Part shown: positions 1 through 7,330 of the stretch, piece by piece | Layout of the letters: each line of letters starts with the position of its first letter | Numbering within the stretch: the stretch's first letter is position 1 | Assembly (NCBI GenBank): GCA_019246375.1 | Contig: JAFAQO010000668.1 | Coordinates: 1 to 9,439, forward strand | Reading direction: 5' to 3' | Source of the DNA: Mycobacterium sp. | Lineage (GTDB): Bacteria; Actinomycetota; Actinomycetes; Mycobacteriales; Mycobacteriaceae | Length of the DNA: 9,439 bases | The notes under the pieces: model-generated | The model's database searches: none | Told to the model about the DNA's origin: nothing | The model's input: the letters and a program-made list of their open reading frames with translations, nothing else | Made by a program: the position numbers and the translations under genes

Positions 1-3000
1 GTCGACGTCGCACCACTGATCGCCGACGCCCCATCCCGATGTTTCAGTCGCGGTGAATTCGCCGCGTACCAGGTGGCCGTCGGCGGCCAGCCGGCCGAGC
101 ACGTCCGCGGTCACCCGCAGCCCCAGCCCGAATCGTGCGGCGGCCGCGGCGGTGGTGAACGGCGCATGCGTGCGCACATACCGGCCGAGCAGCTCACCCA
201 GCGGATCGGCGACCGCCTCGGTGAAGCTGTCCGGAACACCGACCGGCACGGCAACCCCGATGCCGTCGCGCAGGCGGCCGATGTCCTCGACGGCCACCCA
301 CCAGCTCTGCCCGGCGAACGTCACGGTGAGCGCGCGTTTGGCGGCGAGCAGGCCGTCCAGCCAGCCGCCGACATCGGCACCGCCCGCTCGCGCAGCCACC
401 TCCTCCTCGGTCAGCGGGCCCAGTAGCCGCAGCAGATCGGCGACCGCTTCGGCGTCGCGGGCCACCCGGTCGGCCGACAGGTGCTGCAACTGTCGGCCGG
501 TCGCCGCGACGACTTCCGGGTCGAGCAGCTCGCGCAGCTCGACCCGGCCGAGCAGCTGGGCCAGCAGCGTGGCGTCCAGCGACAGCGCCGCGGCGCGACG
601 CTCGGCCAGCGGGCTGTCGCCTTCGTACATGAACGCCCCGACATAACCGAACAGCAGCGACGCCGCAAACGGGGACGGCGTCGCGGTCTCGATCTCCACG
701 ACCCGCACTCGGCGCGCAGCGATGTCGGCCATCAGCGTGGCCAACGTGGGGACGTCGTAGACATCCTGCAGGCATTCGCGAACCGTTTCCAGCACGATCG
801 GAAAGTCGGGATATTCGCGGGCGACGTCGAGCAACTGGGCGGCCCGCTGGCGTTGGTGCCACAGCGGCGAGCGGCGGCCCGGGTGGCGCCGGGGCAGCAA
901 CAGCGCCCGCGCCGCGCATTCCCGGAATCGCGACGCGAACAGCGCCGAACCACCCACCTCGGCGGTGACGATCGGGTCGATCTCGTCGGCGTCGAACACG
1001 AACAGTGCCGCGCCCGGCGGGCCTTCCCCCGAATCGGGGACGGTGTCGGGTAACCGCACCACGATTCCGTCGTCGGAGGCGGTCGGTTTCTCGTCGATGC
1101 CGTAGCGTTCCCGCAGCCGCCGGCCCACCGCCAACGCGAGCGGCCCGTTCACCCGCAGCCCATACGGCGAATGCAAGATCACCCGCCAATCCCCCAGCTC
1201 GTCGCGGAACCGCTCGACCAGCAGTGTGGTGTCGGTGGGCACCGCTGCGGTGGCCGCCTGCTGGTCGTCGAGCAGCCGCCACAAGTTGTCGGTGGCATAT
1301 TCGTCGAAACCCAGGTCGGCGCAACGTTTGCCGAATGCGCCGCGGTCGAGGCCGGCCAGTTCGCCGGTGAACGCGCCGACCGCCCGGCCCAGCTCGGCTG
1401 GGCGCCCGACGTCGTCGCCGCGCCAGAACGGCAACCGGGCCGGCTGCCCCGGCGCCGGGATCACCAGCACCCGGTCGTGGGTGATCTCGGTGATCCGCCA
1501 GCTCGTCGCGCCCAGTGAGATGACGTCACCCGGGCGGGATTCGTAGACCATCTCCTCGTCGAGTTCGCCGACCCGCGAGGGCTTGAGGGAGTCGGTCGCC
1601 AGATACACCGCGAACAGGCCGCGATCGGGGATCGCGCCGCCGGAGGTGACCGCCAGCCGTTGCGCCCCGGGCCGGGCCGTCAGGGTGCCGGTACCGCGGT
1701 CGTAGACCAGCCGTGGTCGCAACTCGGCGAACTTGGTCGACGGGTACTTGCCGCTCAGCAGGTCCAGGGTGGCCTCAAAGGCACTGCGCGGCAACGTGGC
1801 AAACGGGGCACTGCGCCGCACGGTGTCGAACCAGCGATCGGCATCCAGTGGTTCCAATGCGGCGGCCGCCACCGTGTGCTGGGCCAGAATGTCCAGCGGA
1901 TTGGTGGGCACCCGCGTCGTTTCGATCTGACCGGCCACGATGCGCTGCACGGCCACCGCGCAGCCGATCAGGTCGGTCCGGTGCTTGGGGAATAACACTC
2001 CTCGGGACGTCTCGCCGACCTGATGGCCGGCGCGGCCGATGCGCTGCAGGCCGCTGGCCACCGACGGCGGCGCCTCCACCTGGATCACCAGATCGACCGC
2101 GCCCATGTCGATGCCGAGCTCCAGGCTGGACGTCGCGACCACGGCCCTGAGCCGTCCGCTTTTGAGGTCATCCTCGACCGCGGCGCGCTGCTCCTTGCTG
2201 ACCGAGCCGTGATGCGCCCGGGCGAGCAGCGGCTCCGCGCCGTAGGTCTGGCCGCTGCCCATCAGCTGCGCGGGTGCGCCGCCGCCAACCTCAGGGTTGC
2301 CGGCGGCCGCGAGCTCGATGCCGGATCGCTCGGCGTGAATCTCGTTGAGCCGCGATGTCAGCCGCTCGGCCAGCCGTCGCGAATTGGCGAACACGATCGA
2401 CGAGTTGTGCGACTCGATCAGGTCGGCGATGCGGGCTTCGACGTCAGGCCAGATGGTGTTGGCCTCGAGGTTGGCCATGTCGGGCACCGGCACCTGCACG
2501 GTCAGCGCGAAGGTTTTGTCTGAGGCGGGGGCCACGATCGTTGTCGGTGACCGCCCGGACAGGAACCGCGCCACTTCCTCGGGCGGGCGGACGGTGGCCG
2601 ACAACCCGATCCGCTGTGCCGGCCGTTGCAGCAGGTCGTCGAGTCGTTCCAGCGACAACGCCAGATGGGCGCCCCGTTTGGTGCCCGCGACGGCGTGCAC
2701 CTCGTCGACGATCACGGTCTGCACGCCGGTCAAGGTTTCGCGCGCCGCCGAGGTCAGCATCAAAAACAGGGACTCCGGCGTGGTGATGAGCACGTCGGGA
2801 GGCTTGACGATCAGCTCTCGGCGACGTGCCGGCGGGGTGTCGCCCGAGCGGACGCCGACGCTGATCGCAGGAGCGAGCAGACCCTGCCGCTCGGTGAGCC
2901 GGGCGATCCCGGCCAGCGGCGTGCGCAGGTTGCGTTCGACGTCGACGGCCAACGCTTTCAGCGGCGACACGTACAGCACCCGCGTGCCCGCGCCGTGACG

Positions 3001-3219
3001 GTCGGCCAAGCTGTCGATCGCCCAGAGGAACGCGGCCAGCGTCTTGCCGGAACCGGTGGGCGCAATGACCAGCGTGTTATGGCCGTCGGCGATGGCGGAC
3101 CAGGCGCCGGCCTGGGCGGCGGTGGGCGCGGCGAAGGTACCGGTAAACCAGTCGCGGGTGACCGCGCTGAACCGGCCCAATGGATCAGGACACGGCGCGT
3201 CAGCGCGCGTATTGCTCAC
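1..3219 (-). CDS. lhr: ATP-dependent superfamily 2 helicase Lhr (3' end outside window)
   Basis: Lhr is a large 3'-to-5' single-strand DNA translocase and helicase that unwinds RNA:DNA and DNA duplexes in mycobacterial DNA repair. The frame is open from a GTG at 3219 to the window edge, giving 1073 codons; family members are about 1500 residues, so roughly 440 are missing. Visible motifs are Walker A APTGSGKT (53-60), the DEVH box (172-175), SAT motif III (207-209) and motif VI QRIGRAGHQ (392-400). The two RecA domains cover about residues 20-430. The winged-helix and beta-barrel parts of the Lhr core follow to about 850, and then the start of the C-terminal region. A glycine-rich insertion before the ARAHHGSVS motif is, from memory, also present in other mycobacterial Lhr proteins. 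The GTG lies directly after an in-frame TAG (3222-3220), so no earlier start exists. No good ribosome binding site is visible; an in-frame TTG at 3180 is a weaker alternative. The tetR gene ends 44 bases upstream on the same strand, so co-transcription is possible. Confidence 0.95.
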   Translation of the reverse strand, partial: MSNTRADAPCPDPLGRFSAVTRDWFTGTFAAPTAAQAGAWSAIADGHNTLVIAPTGSGKTLAAFLWAIDSLADRHGAGTRVLYVSPLKALAVDVERNLRTPLAGIARLTERQGLLAPAISVGVRSGDTPPARRRELIVKPPDVLITTPESLFLMLTSAARETLTGVQTVIVDEVHAVAGTKRGAHLALSLERLDDLLQRPAQRIGLSATVRPPEEVARFLSGRSPTTIVAPASDKTFALTVQVPVPDMANLEANTIWPDVEARIADLIESHNSSIVFANSRRLAERLTSRLNEIHAERSGIELAAAGNPEVGGGAPAQLMGSGQTYGAEPLLARAHHGSVSKEQRAAVEDDLKSGRLRAVVATSSLELGIDMGAVDLVIQVEAPPSVASGLQRIGRAGHQVGETSRGVLFPKHRTDLIGCAVAVQRIVAGQIETTRVPTNPLDILAQHTVAAAALEPLDADRWFDTVRRSAPFATLPRSAFEATLDLLSGKYPSTKFAELRPRLVYDRGTGTLTARPGAQRLAVTSGGAIPDRGLFAVYLATDSLKPSRVGELDEEMVYESRPGDVISLGATSWRITEITHDRVLVIPAPGQPARLPFWRGDDVGRPAELGRAVGAFTGELAGLDRGAFGKRCADLGFDEYATDNLWRLLDDQQAATAAVPTDTTLLVERFRDELGDWRVILHSPYGLRVNGPLALAVGRRLRERYGIDEKPTASDDGIVVRLPDTVPDSGEGPPGAALFVFDADEIDPIVTAEVGGSALFASRFRECAARALLLPRRHPGRRSPLWHQRQRAAQLLDVAREYPDFPIVLETVRECLQDVYDVPTLATLMADIAARRVRVVEIETATPSPFAASLLFGYVGAFMYEGDSPLAERRAAALSLDATLLAQLLGRVELRELLDPEVVAATGRQLQHLSADRVARDAEAVADLLRLLGPLTEEEVAARAGGADVGGWLDGLLAAKRALTVTFAGQSWWVAVEDIGRLRDGIGVAVPVGVPDSFTEAVADPLGELLGRYVRTHAPFTTAAAAARFGLGLRVTADVLGRLAADGHLVRGEFTATETSGWGVGDQWCDVD

Positions 3220-3263
3220 CTAGCTATCGTGCCAACCCACACCGACATCAGCAGCCGGTGAGG

Positions 3264-3920
3264 TCAAGGCCGGTTAGCGGCTATCGCGTCGGTCAGTTCG
3301 ACCGGAATGCCGGGCAGCCGGCAGACCGCGTCCATCAGGGCGTGTGCGCAGGCGTCGGCGAGCATCTCCGCGTCGGTGGACGGGTCCATGATTCGCTGCC
3401 GGCACAACTCGAACGTGAAGGCCAGCCAGCCGTTCACGATCACCCGCAGGTATCGCTCGACGTCCGAATCAAGCTTGGTGTCCGGTCCCTCGATATCGGC
3501 GATCCGGCTCATGATGTGCTCGAGCTGGTGGTTCTTGGCCTCGTCGTCGATGCCCAGGAGAACGGGGTCTGATCGGCCGATGCCGACGTACGCCGCCCAC
3601 GCGGAGTGCGGATACTGCCTTTGGTACTCCATGTAGGCGAGCACGCCGGTCCGCACCTCGTCGAACAGCGTCTGACCCGGCAGCGGCAGGTGGTCGGTCG
3701 CCTCGATGAGGCGGTCAGCCTGTTCCTTGACGACAGCGGCGAAGAACGCTCGCTTGTCGGGGAAGTAGTGATACATCAGGGCGCGGGAGACACCGGCGCG
3801 CTCAGCGATCTCGTCAATGCGAACGTCATCGTAGGGCCGCTTGCCGAATACCTCGGCGCCCAGCGCCAGCAATTCGGAGCGCCGATCGTCGGGGGATAAC
3901 CGCCGCCTAGTCGCTGGCAT
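3264..3920 (-). CDS. TetR-family transcriptional regulator (Rv3295-like)
   Basis: This is a 218-residue one-component repressor-type protein, a normal length for TetR. The N-terminal DNA-binding domain is clear: a helix at about 13-28, then a helix-turn-helix at about 33-54 containing IDEIAERAGVSRALMYHYF and ending in the PDK motif. Residues 60-218 form the all-helical ligand-binding and dimerisation domain, which is poorly conserved and gives no clue to the ligand. The start is ATG at 3920. No Shine-Dalgarno sequence precedes it, but a TACTAT -10 element ends 7 bases upstream, which suggests a leaderless mRNA. It lies between pcd (31-base gap) and lhr (44-base gap) on the same strand. By position it matches Rv3295 of M. 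tuberculosis. Its targets are unknown; itself, pcd or lhr are the natural candidates. Family call is firm, function is not. Confidence 0.9.
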   Translation of the reverse strand: MPATRRRLSPDDRRSELLALGAEVFGKRPYDDVRIDEIAERAGVSRALMYHYFPDKRAFFAAVVKEQADRLIEATDHLPLPGQTLFDEVRTGVLAYMEYQRQYPHSAWAAYVGIGRSDPVLLGIDDEAKNHQLEHIMSRIADIEGPDTKLDSDVERYLRVIVNGWLAFTFELCRQRIMDPSTDAEMLADACAHALMDAVCRLPGIPVELTDAIAANRP

Positions 3921-3927
3921 GCCCCAG

Positions 3928-3933
3928 ATAGTA
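3928..3933 (-). promoter_or_regulatory. Candidate -10 element for leaderless tetR
   Basis: Read on the minus strand the sequence is TACTAT, a full match to the mycobacterial TANNNT -10 consensus. Seven bases (CTGGGGC) separate it from the ATG of the tetR gene, so transcription would begin at or next to the start codon. No convincing -35 box is seen. It lies in the 31-base gap after pcd, so tetR could be expressed independently of the lysine operon. The overlapping sequence has a short symmetric core (AGTACT, 3930-3935) that could be an autoregulatory site, but this is only a guess. Confidence 0.5.
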
Positions 3934-3951
3934 CTGGTAGCGTCTGCCGAC

Positions 3952-5493
3952 CTAATCGCCGAAGCTCACACCCTGAGCCAGCGGCAACTCCGAGGAGTAA
4001 TTGACGGTGTTGGTCGCGCGGCGCATATACGCCTTCCATGCGTCCGAACCGGACTCCCGTCCGCCGCCTGTCTGCTTCTCGCCGCCGAAAGCCCCGCCGA
4101 TTTCAGCACCGGACGTGCCGATGTTGACGTTGGCGATCCCGCAGTCGGACCCGTCGATGAAGCGTTCCGCCTCCCGCATGTCGGTGGTGAAGATTGCCGA
4201 GGAAAGACCCTGCGGGACCGCATTGTTGAGAGCTATAGCGTCGTCGAAGTCGTCGTAAGTCAGCACGTAGAGGATCGGTGCGAAAGTCTCCGTGTGAACG
4301 ATGGTCGTCTGCGACGGCATCCGCACGATCGCGGGCGCAAGGTAGTAGGCACTGTGGTGGTCAACGTGGTGGCGTTCACCGCCGATGACCTCGCCGCCAT
4401 CGGCCCGGGCCTGTTCCAGCGCTCCGACCATGTCGCGGTAGGCGGTCTCATGGATCAGCGGACCCACCAGTGTGCCCTCGGCGGATGGGTCGCCGACGGG
4501 CAGTTGCCGGTAGGCCGAGACGACGCGCTGCACCACGTCGTCGGCTACCGAGCGATGCACGATCAACCGGCGCAGGCTGGTGCAGCGTTGACCGGCGGTG
4601 CCGGCGGCGGCGAACACTATCGCGCGCACCGCGAGATCCAGATCGGCCGATGGTGTCACCACGGCGGCGTTGTTGCCGCCCAGTTCCAGTAGCGCGCGGC
4701 CGAACCGCCGGGCGATCCGGGGCCCGACCTGCCGGCCCATCCGCACCGAGCCGGTCGCGGACACCAGCGCAACCCGCTCGTCGTCGACCAGCTGCTCACC
4801 GAGCTCGCGGCCACCCAGCAGGAGGCCGCTCACAGCGGGTGGTGCGCCGACATCCCCGGCGGCCCGCGCGATCAGCGCCTGGCAGGCCAGCGCGGTCAAC
4901 GGCGTCAGCTCCGACGGCTTCCATACCACGGTGTCGCCGCAGACCAATGCCACGGCGGCGTTCCAGGCCCATACCGCGACCGGAAAGTTGAAGGCGGTGA
5001 TCACACCTACCACACCGAGCGGATGCCAGGTCTCCATCAGCCGATGGCCGCGCCGCTCGGAGGCGATGGTGCGACCGTATAGCTGGCGCGACAGTCCGAC
5101 GGCGAACTGGCAGACGTCGATCATCTCCTGCACCTCGCCCAGCGCTTCGGAGGTGATCTTGCCCGCCTCGATCGTCACCAGGGTGGCGAGGTCTTGCTTG
5201 TGGTCGGTGAGCAGCTCGCCCAGCCGGCCCACTAATGCGCCGCGTACCGGAGCGGGGGTGGTGCGCCATCCTGAAAACGCTTGGGCAGCATCGGCGATCT
5301 CGCAATCAACTTGTTGAGGCGTGGTCTGCGCGACGGCGAACAGGACGTCGCCGGTGATCGGTGTGCTCGCCGGCAGGCCATGCTCACCCGGCGCACCGAG
5401 CGCGATATCGGCACCGATCGCGTCCAGGGCCCGCAGTGCCCGGATGCGCAGCTCATCGACAGTGGGCAGGCGAGTGGTTCTCGTCGCGGTCAC
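3952..5493 (-). CDS. pcd: L-piperideine-6-carboxylate / aminoadipate-semialdehyde dehydrogenase
   Basis: This is a 513-residue NAD(P)-dependent aldehyde dehydrogenase, expected to be cytosolic, that oxidises the semialdehyde made by Lat to L-2-aminoadipate. The ALDH fold is complete. TAFNFP carries the oxyanion Asn (N169), WKPSE the cofactor-binding Lys (K192), and SATGSVRMG (245-253) the glycine turn. E270 in LLELGG is the general base, C304 in GQRCTS the nucleophile, and TETFAP (401-406) the nicotinamide-side Glu. The narrower assignment to Pcd rests on close resemblance to Rv3293 and on lat being next door; an ALDH7-type enzyme acting on the same substrate is the alternative. The GTG start at 5493 is supported by an excellent AAGGAGG 7 bases upstream and by a 4-base GTGA overlap with the preceding gene, which points to translational coupling in one operon. 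Confidence 0.93.
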   Translation of the reverse strand: MTATRTTRLPTVDELRIRALRALDAIGADIALGAPGEHGLPASTPITGDVLFAVAQTTPQQVDCEIADAAQAFSGWRTTPAPVRGALVGRLGELLTDHKQDLATLVTIEAGKITSEALGEVQEMIDVCQFAVGLSRQLYGRTIASERRGHRLMETWHPLGVVGVITAFNFPVAVWAWNAAVALVCGDTVVWKPSELTPLTALACQALIARAAGDVGAPPAVSGLLLGGRELGEQLVDDERVALVSATGSVRMGRQVGPRIARRFGRALLELGGNNAAVVTPSADLDLAVRAIVFAAAGTAGQRCTSLRRLIVHRSVADDVVQRVVSAYRQLPVGDPSAEGTLVGPLIHETAYRDMVGALEQARADGGEVIGGERHHVDHHSAYYLAPAIVRMPSQTTIVHTETFAPILYVLTYDDFDDAIALNNAVPQGLSSAIFTTDMREAERFIDGSDCGIANVNIGTSGAEIGGAFGGEKQTGGGRESGSDAWKAYMRRATNTVNYSSELPLAQGVSFGD

Positions 5494-6794
5494 GCGAGTG
5501 CCTCCTTGCAGAGCGATTCGTACAGTGCGTACGGGTCGTGGATGTGGCGGCCGATCTGCCCGGCCATCCAGTCGACGCTGTAGCCCGAGTCGTCGGCGAC
5601 GTCAGTCGCCTCGGTGTCGCGATCGAGGTTGGACCGGAAGATGCTGGCCGCCGAGGCGGGCAGGAAGTCCTCGTAGACAACCGGTTTGGACGGATTGCCG
5701 CCGCGGTAGTAGGCCAGCCCCTGCGCGGCCATCTCGTCGTCGGTCGGTGGGAAGTACTGAGCCCACACCTTGGCCGGGTCAGGGGCGGCCATCGCGGCGT
5801 CGTAACGTTCCCGGCCTTTTGGCGTCAGCGCCACACCGCGTGCCTCGACTTCCCCGAAGCGGACCCGCAGCGTCCCGTTGGTCACCGTTCCGTCGTCGCC
5901 GCGGAACCGGCGTGGTTCGGCGAGTGCGCGAAACGACGTCTGGCGCAATAGCACCTCGGGCCCCTCCCAGCGCGGCGGTCCCTGAATGGTGTCGATCATC
6001 GTGATGCCGCGCGCAGTCATCCGGCGGTACAGCTCGTCGATGTCGAGCACCCGCGGTGTCAGATGGTTGATGTGGGTGGAGCTGACTCCGGCGATGTCGG
6101 CGGCCACCGCGGATACCCGCGACAGCTCCGCATACCAGGACTTCTCGATCGGTTCACGTGACAGCGCGAACGCTGACACCGCCTGTCCGACAAAGTCATC
6201 GGCCTCCTCCGCGTCGCACCCACCCTCGGCCGCGATCACCCGGGCCCGGGTGATCAACGCCGGATCGAATAATTGGCGGCGCCCAAGGAATGTCTGCACG
6301 CGAGCTCGTAGCTCGGCGTCGAAAAACCGGGAATCCCTGATCGCCAGCATCGAGGTGAAAACCCGAAACGGGTTGCGTGCCAGCTCCTGCTCGTCGGTGG
6401 GCCGAAACGCGGTGGACACCACCGGAACCGGTGAAGCGGTGTCGCGCAGGTCGTAATAGCCGACCGGGGCCATGCCGAACGCCGAGAACAGGTCGGCGAC
6501 GGCGGCAAGCTCGGCCGGTGTGCCGACCCGGATCGCGCCGTGCCGCTCGGCCGTGACCCGGGAGAGCGAGCCCAGCCGTTCGGCGCCCGGACGCCGCGTG
6601 GCGCAATCGCGATTGACCGCCGCGCTGACCTCGACCAGCGTCGTGTAGGCCGGCACCTCGCTGCCGTACATCGCGGATAGGCCGGCGGCGAATCGCTCCC
6701 GCAGCTGCGAGGTCGCCAGGCGACGATGCGGGCGGCGCTGGCGCCCGCTGAGGAGCCTGGCCATCGGCACCGGCAACTTTTTCGCGCGGCTCAA
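5490..6794 (-). CDS. hglS: DUF1338/HglS-family 2-oxoadipate dioxygenase/decarboxylase (Rv3292-like)
   Basis: This 434-residue protein belongs to the DUF1338 (HglS/YdcJ) family of vicinal-oxygen-chelate enzymes. Characterised members use Fe(II) and O2 to turn 2-oxoadipate into D-2-hydroxyglutarate and CO2 in lysine catabolism. Family signatures are AERHGAIRVGT (82-92), NPFRVFTSML (141-150), THINHLTPRVLDID (240-253), LLRQTSF (282-288), VRFGEVEARGVALTPKGR (311-328) and YEDFLPASAASIF (374-386). Expected metal ligands are H85, H241 and E315, with the substrate-binding Arg at R89. The 156-residue spacing H85-H241 equals that of H70-H226 in Pseudomonas HglS, as I remember it. It is first in a minus-strand operon with pcd (4-base overlap) and divergent from lrpA-lat. 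The start is uncertain: the longest reading begins at TTG 6794, but ATG at 6764 is plausible, conserved sequence starts only near residue 29, and neither start has a good ribosome binding site. M. tuberculosis annotation has often called this gene hypothetical. Confidence 0.88.
   Translation of the reverse strand: MSRAKKLPVPMARLLSGRQRRPHRRLATSQLRERFAAGLSAMYGSEVPAYTTLVEVSAAVNRDCATRRPGAERLGSLSRVTAERHGAIRVGTPAELAAVADLFSAFGMAPVGYYDLRDTASPVPVVSTAFRPTDEQELARNPFRVFTSMLAIRDSRFFDAELRARVQTFLGRRQLFDPALITRARVIAAEGGCDAEEADDFVGQAVSAFALSREPIEKSWYAELSRVSAVAADIAGVSSTHINHLTPRVLDIDELYRRMTARGITMIDTIQGPPRWEGPEVLLRQTSFRALAEPRRFRGDDGTVTNGTLRVRFGEVEARGVALTPKGRERYDAAMAAPDPAKVWAQYFPPTDDEMAAQGLAYYRGGNPSKPVVYEDFLPASAASIFRSNLDRDTEATDVADDSGYSVDWMAGQIGRHIHDPYALYESLCKEALA
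5501..5507 (-). promoter_or_regulatory. Strong Shine-Dalgarno of pcd
   Basis: On the minus strand AAGGAGG lies 7 bases before the GTG of pcd, inside the last codons of the upstream DUF1338 gene. It is the best ribosome binding site in the window and fixes the pcd start. It contrasts with lrpA, lat and tetR, which have no Shine-Dalgarno sequence. Confidence 0.85.
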
Positions 6795-6824
6795 CGGCGG
6801 CTACCGCTGCGATAGTCTCCGGCC
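6795..6824. promoter_or_regulatory. 30-base divergent regulatory gap between hglS-like gene and lrpA
   Basis: Only 30 bases separate the TTG of the minus-strand operon from the ATG of lrpA. The plus strand carries TAGTCT (6813-6818), a good -10. On the minus strand the same bases read GACTAT (6817-6812), a weaker -10 that lacks only the first T. The two -10 elements therefore overlap on opposite strands, and a regulator bound here would affect both operons. No -35 box is convincing on either side; upstream promoter sequence would lie inside the opposing genes. Confidence 0.5.
6813..6818 (+). promoter_or_regulatory. -10 element for leaderless lrpA
   Basis: TAGTCT matches the TANNNT consensus and is followed by exactly six bases (CCGGCC) and then the ATG of lrpA. 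This is the standard spacing for a transcript starting on the A of ATG. No purine-rich ribosome binding site precedes the ATG, which agrees with leaderless translation. Confidence 0.6.
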
Positions 6825-7277
6825 ATGACTGGCGCGCTCGACGACATCGACCGGATCTTGGTGCGTGAGCTGGTCGCCGACGGCCGTGCGACGCTGTCGG
6901 AGTTGGCCACGAGCACCGGCCTATCGGTCTCGGCGGTCCAGTCGCGGGTGCGCAGGCTGGAATCTCGCGGCGTCGTGACCGGATACTCGGCGCGGATCAA
7001 CCCCGAGGCGGTCGGACAACTGTTGTCGGCGTTCGTGGCCATCACCCCTCTTGATCTCTCTCAACCCGATGATGCGCCGGCCCGCCTGCAACACATCGAG
7101 GCGATCGAGTCCTGTCATTCTGTGGCCGGTGAGGAGAGCTACATCCTGCTGGTACGCGTCGAGTCGCCGCGAGCGCTGGAAGATCTGTTGCAACGCATCC
7201 GGACAACCGCCAACGTCCGGACCCGCAGCACGATTATTTTGCAAACATTTTACGACGATCGACAGTTCTTACCGTAA
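6825..7277 (+). CDS. lrpA: Lrp/AsnC-family regulator LrpA (Rv3291c-like)
   Basis: This is a 150-residue feast/famine regulator, the usual length for the family. Residues 4-55 form the winged helix-turn-helix, starting with LDDIDRILVREL; TLSELATSTGLSVSAVQSRVRRLESRGVVTGY contains the HTH, with the recognition helix at about 34-45. Residues 64-145 form the RAM (ACT-like) ligand-binding domain, with the typical glycine-containing SVAGEESYILLVRV segment (99-112) where amino acids bind at the dimer interface. The M. tuberculosis orthologue is reported to assemble as an octamer, to bind amino acids and to act in the starvation response and on lat. It is divergent from the hglS-pcd operon (30-base gap) and is followed by lat on the same strand after 53 bases. 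The ATG at 6825 is chosen because the family N-terminus starts there and a -10 element sits 6 bases upstream. Its TAA stop lies inside the first TACCGTA repeat. Confidence 0.93.
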   Translation: MTGALDDIDRILVRELVADGRATLSELATSTGLSVSAVQSRVRRLESRGVVTGYSARINPEAVGQLLSAFVAITPLDLSQPDDAPARLQHIEAIESCHSVAGEESYILLVRVESPRALEDLLQRIRTTANVRTRSTIILQTFYDDRQFLP

Positions 7278-7325
7278 CAACTACGGGCGAAGCGTCAAGA
7301 TACCGTAAAGATTAATGATACCGTA
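7270..7325 (+). repeat. Three TACCGTA repeats in the lrpA-lat gap (candidate operator)
   Basis: Identical 7-base copies of TACCGTA lie at 7270-7276, 7301-7307 and 7319-7325. The motif is nearly its own reverse complement (TAC-C-GTA). The first copy is extended as TTACCGTAA and overlaps the lrpA stop; the other two share ATACCGTA. The third covers the lat -10 element. Start-to-start spacing is 31 and 18 bases. I noticed no further TACCGTA in the window. The cluster, with an AT-rich stretch just upstream (about 7232-7260), resembles a binding region for a multimeric regulator such as LrpA. The repeats are seen directly; the regulator is inferred. Confidence 0.6.
7319..7324 (+). promoter_or_regulatory. 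-10 element for leaderless lat
   Basis: TACCGT fits TANNNT and is followed by six bases (AGTGCC) and the GTG start of lat, so transcription would start on the GTG. It is contained in the third TACCGTA repeat, so a protein bound to the repeat would directly occlude the promoter. No clear -35 hexamer is visible; GTCAAG near 7294 is a poor candidate. Whether lat is also reached by read-through from lrpA cannot be told. Confidence 0.55.
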
Positions 7326-7330
7326 GTGCC

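Noticed and set aside
2023..3261. Several plus-strand frames of 166-217 residues opposite lhr
   Set aside because: All lie antisense to the helicase, whose frame carries every superfamily 2 motif. They are rich in Arg, Ala and Gly with no domain and are shadows of the real gene.
3841..4692. 283-residue plus-strand frame opposite pcd and tetR as a gene
   Set aside because: It lies wholly over two well-supported genes, has no recognisable domain or ribosome binding site, and its composition is that expected from reading a GC-rich gene backwards. Kept only as a low-interest finding.
4796..5305. 169-residue minus-strand frame inside pcd
   Set aside because: It is an out-of-frame reading of the ALDH gene on the same strand, with arginine-rich composition and no domain.
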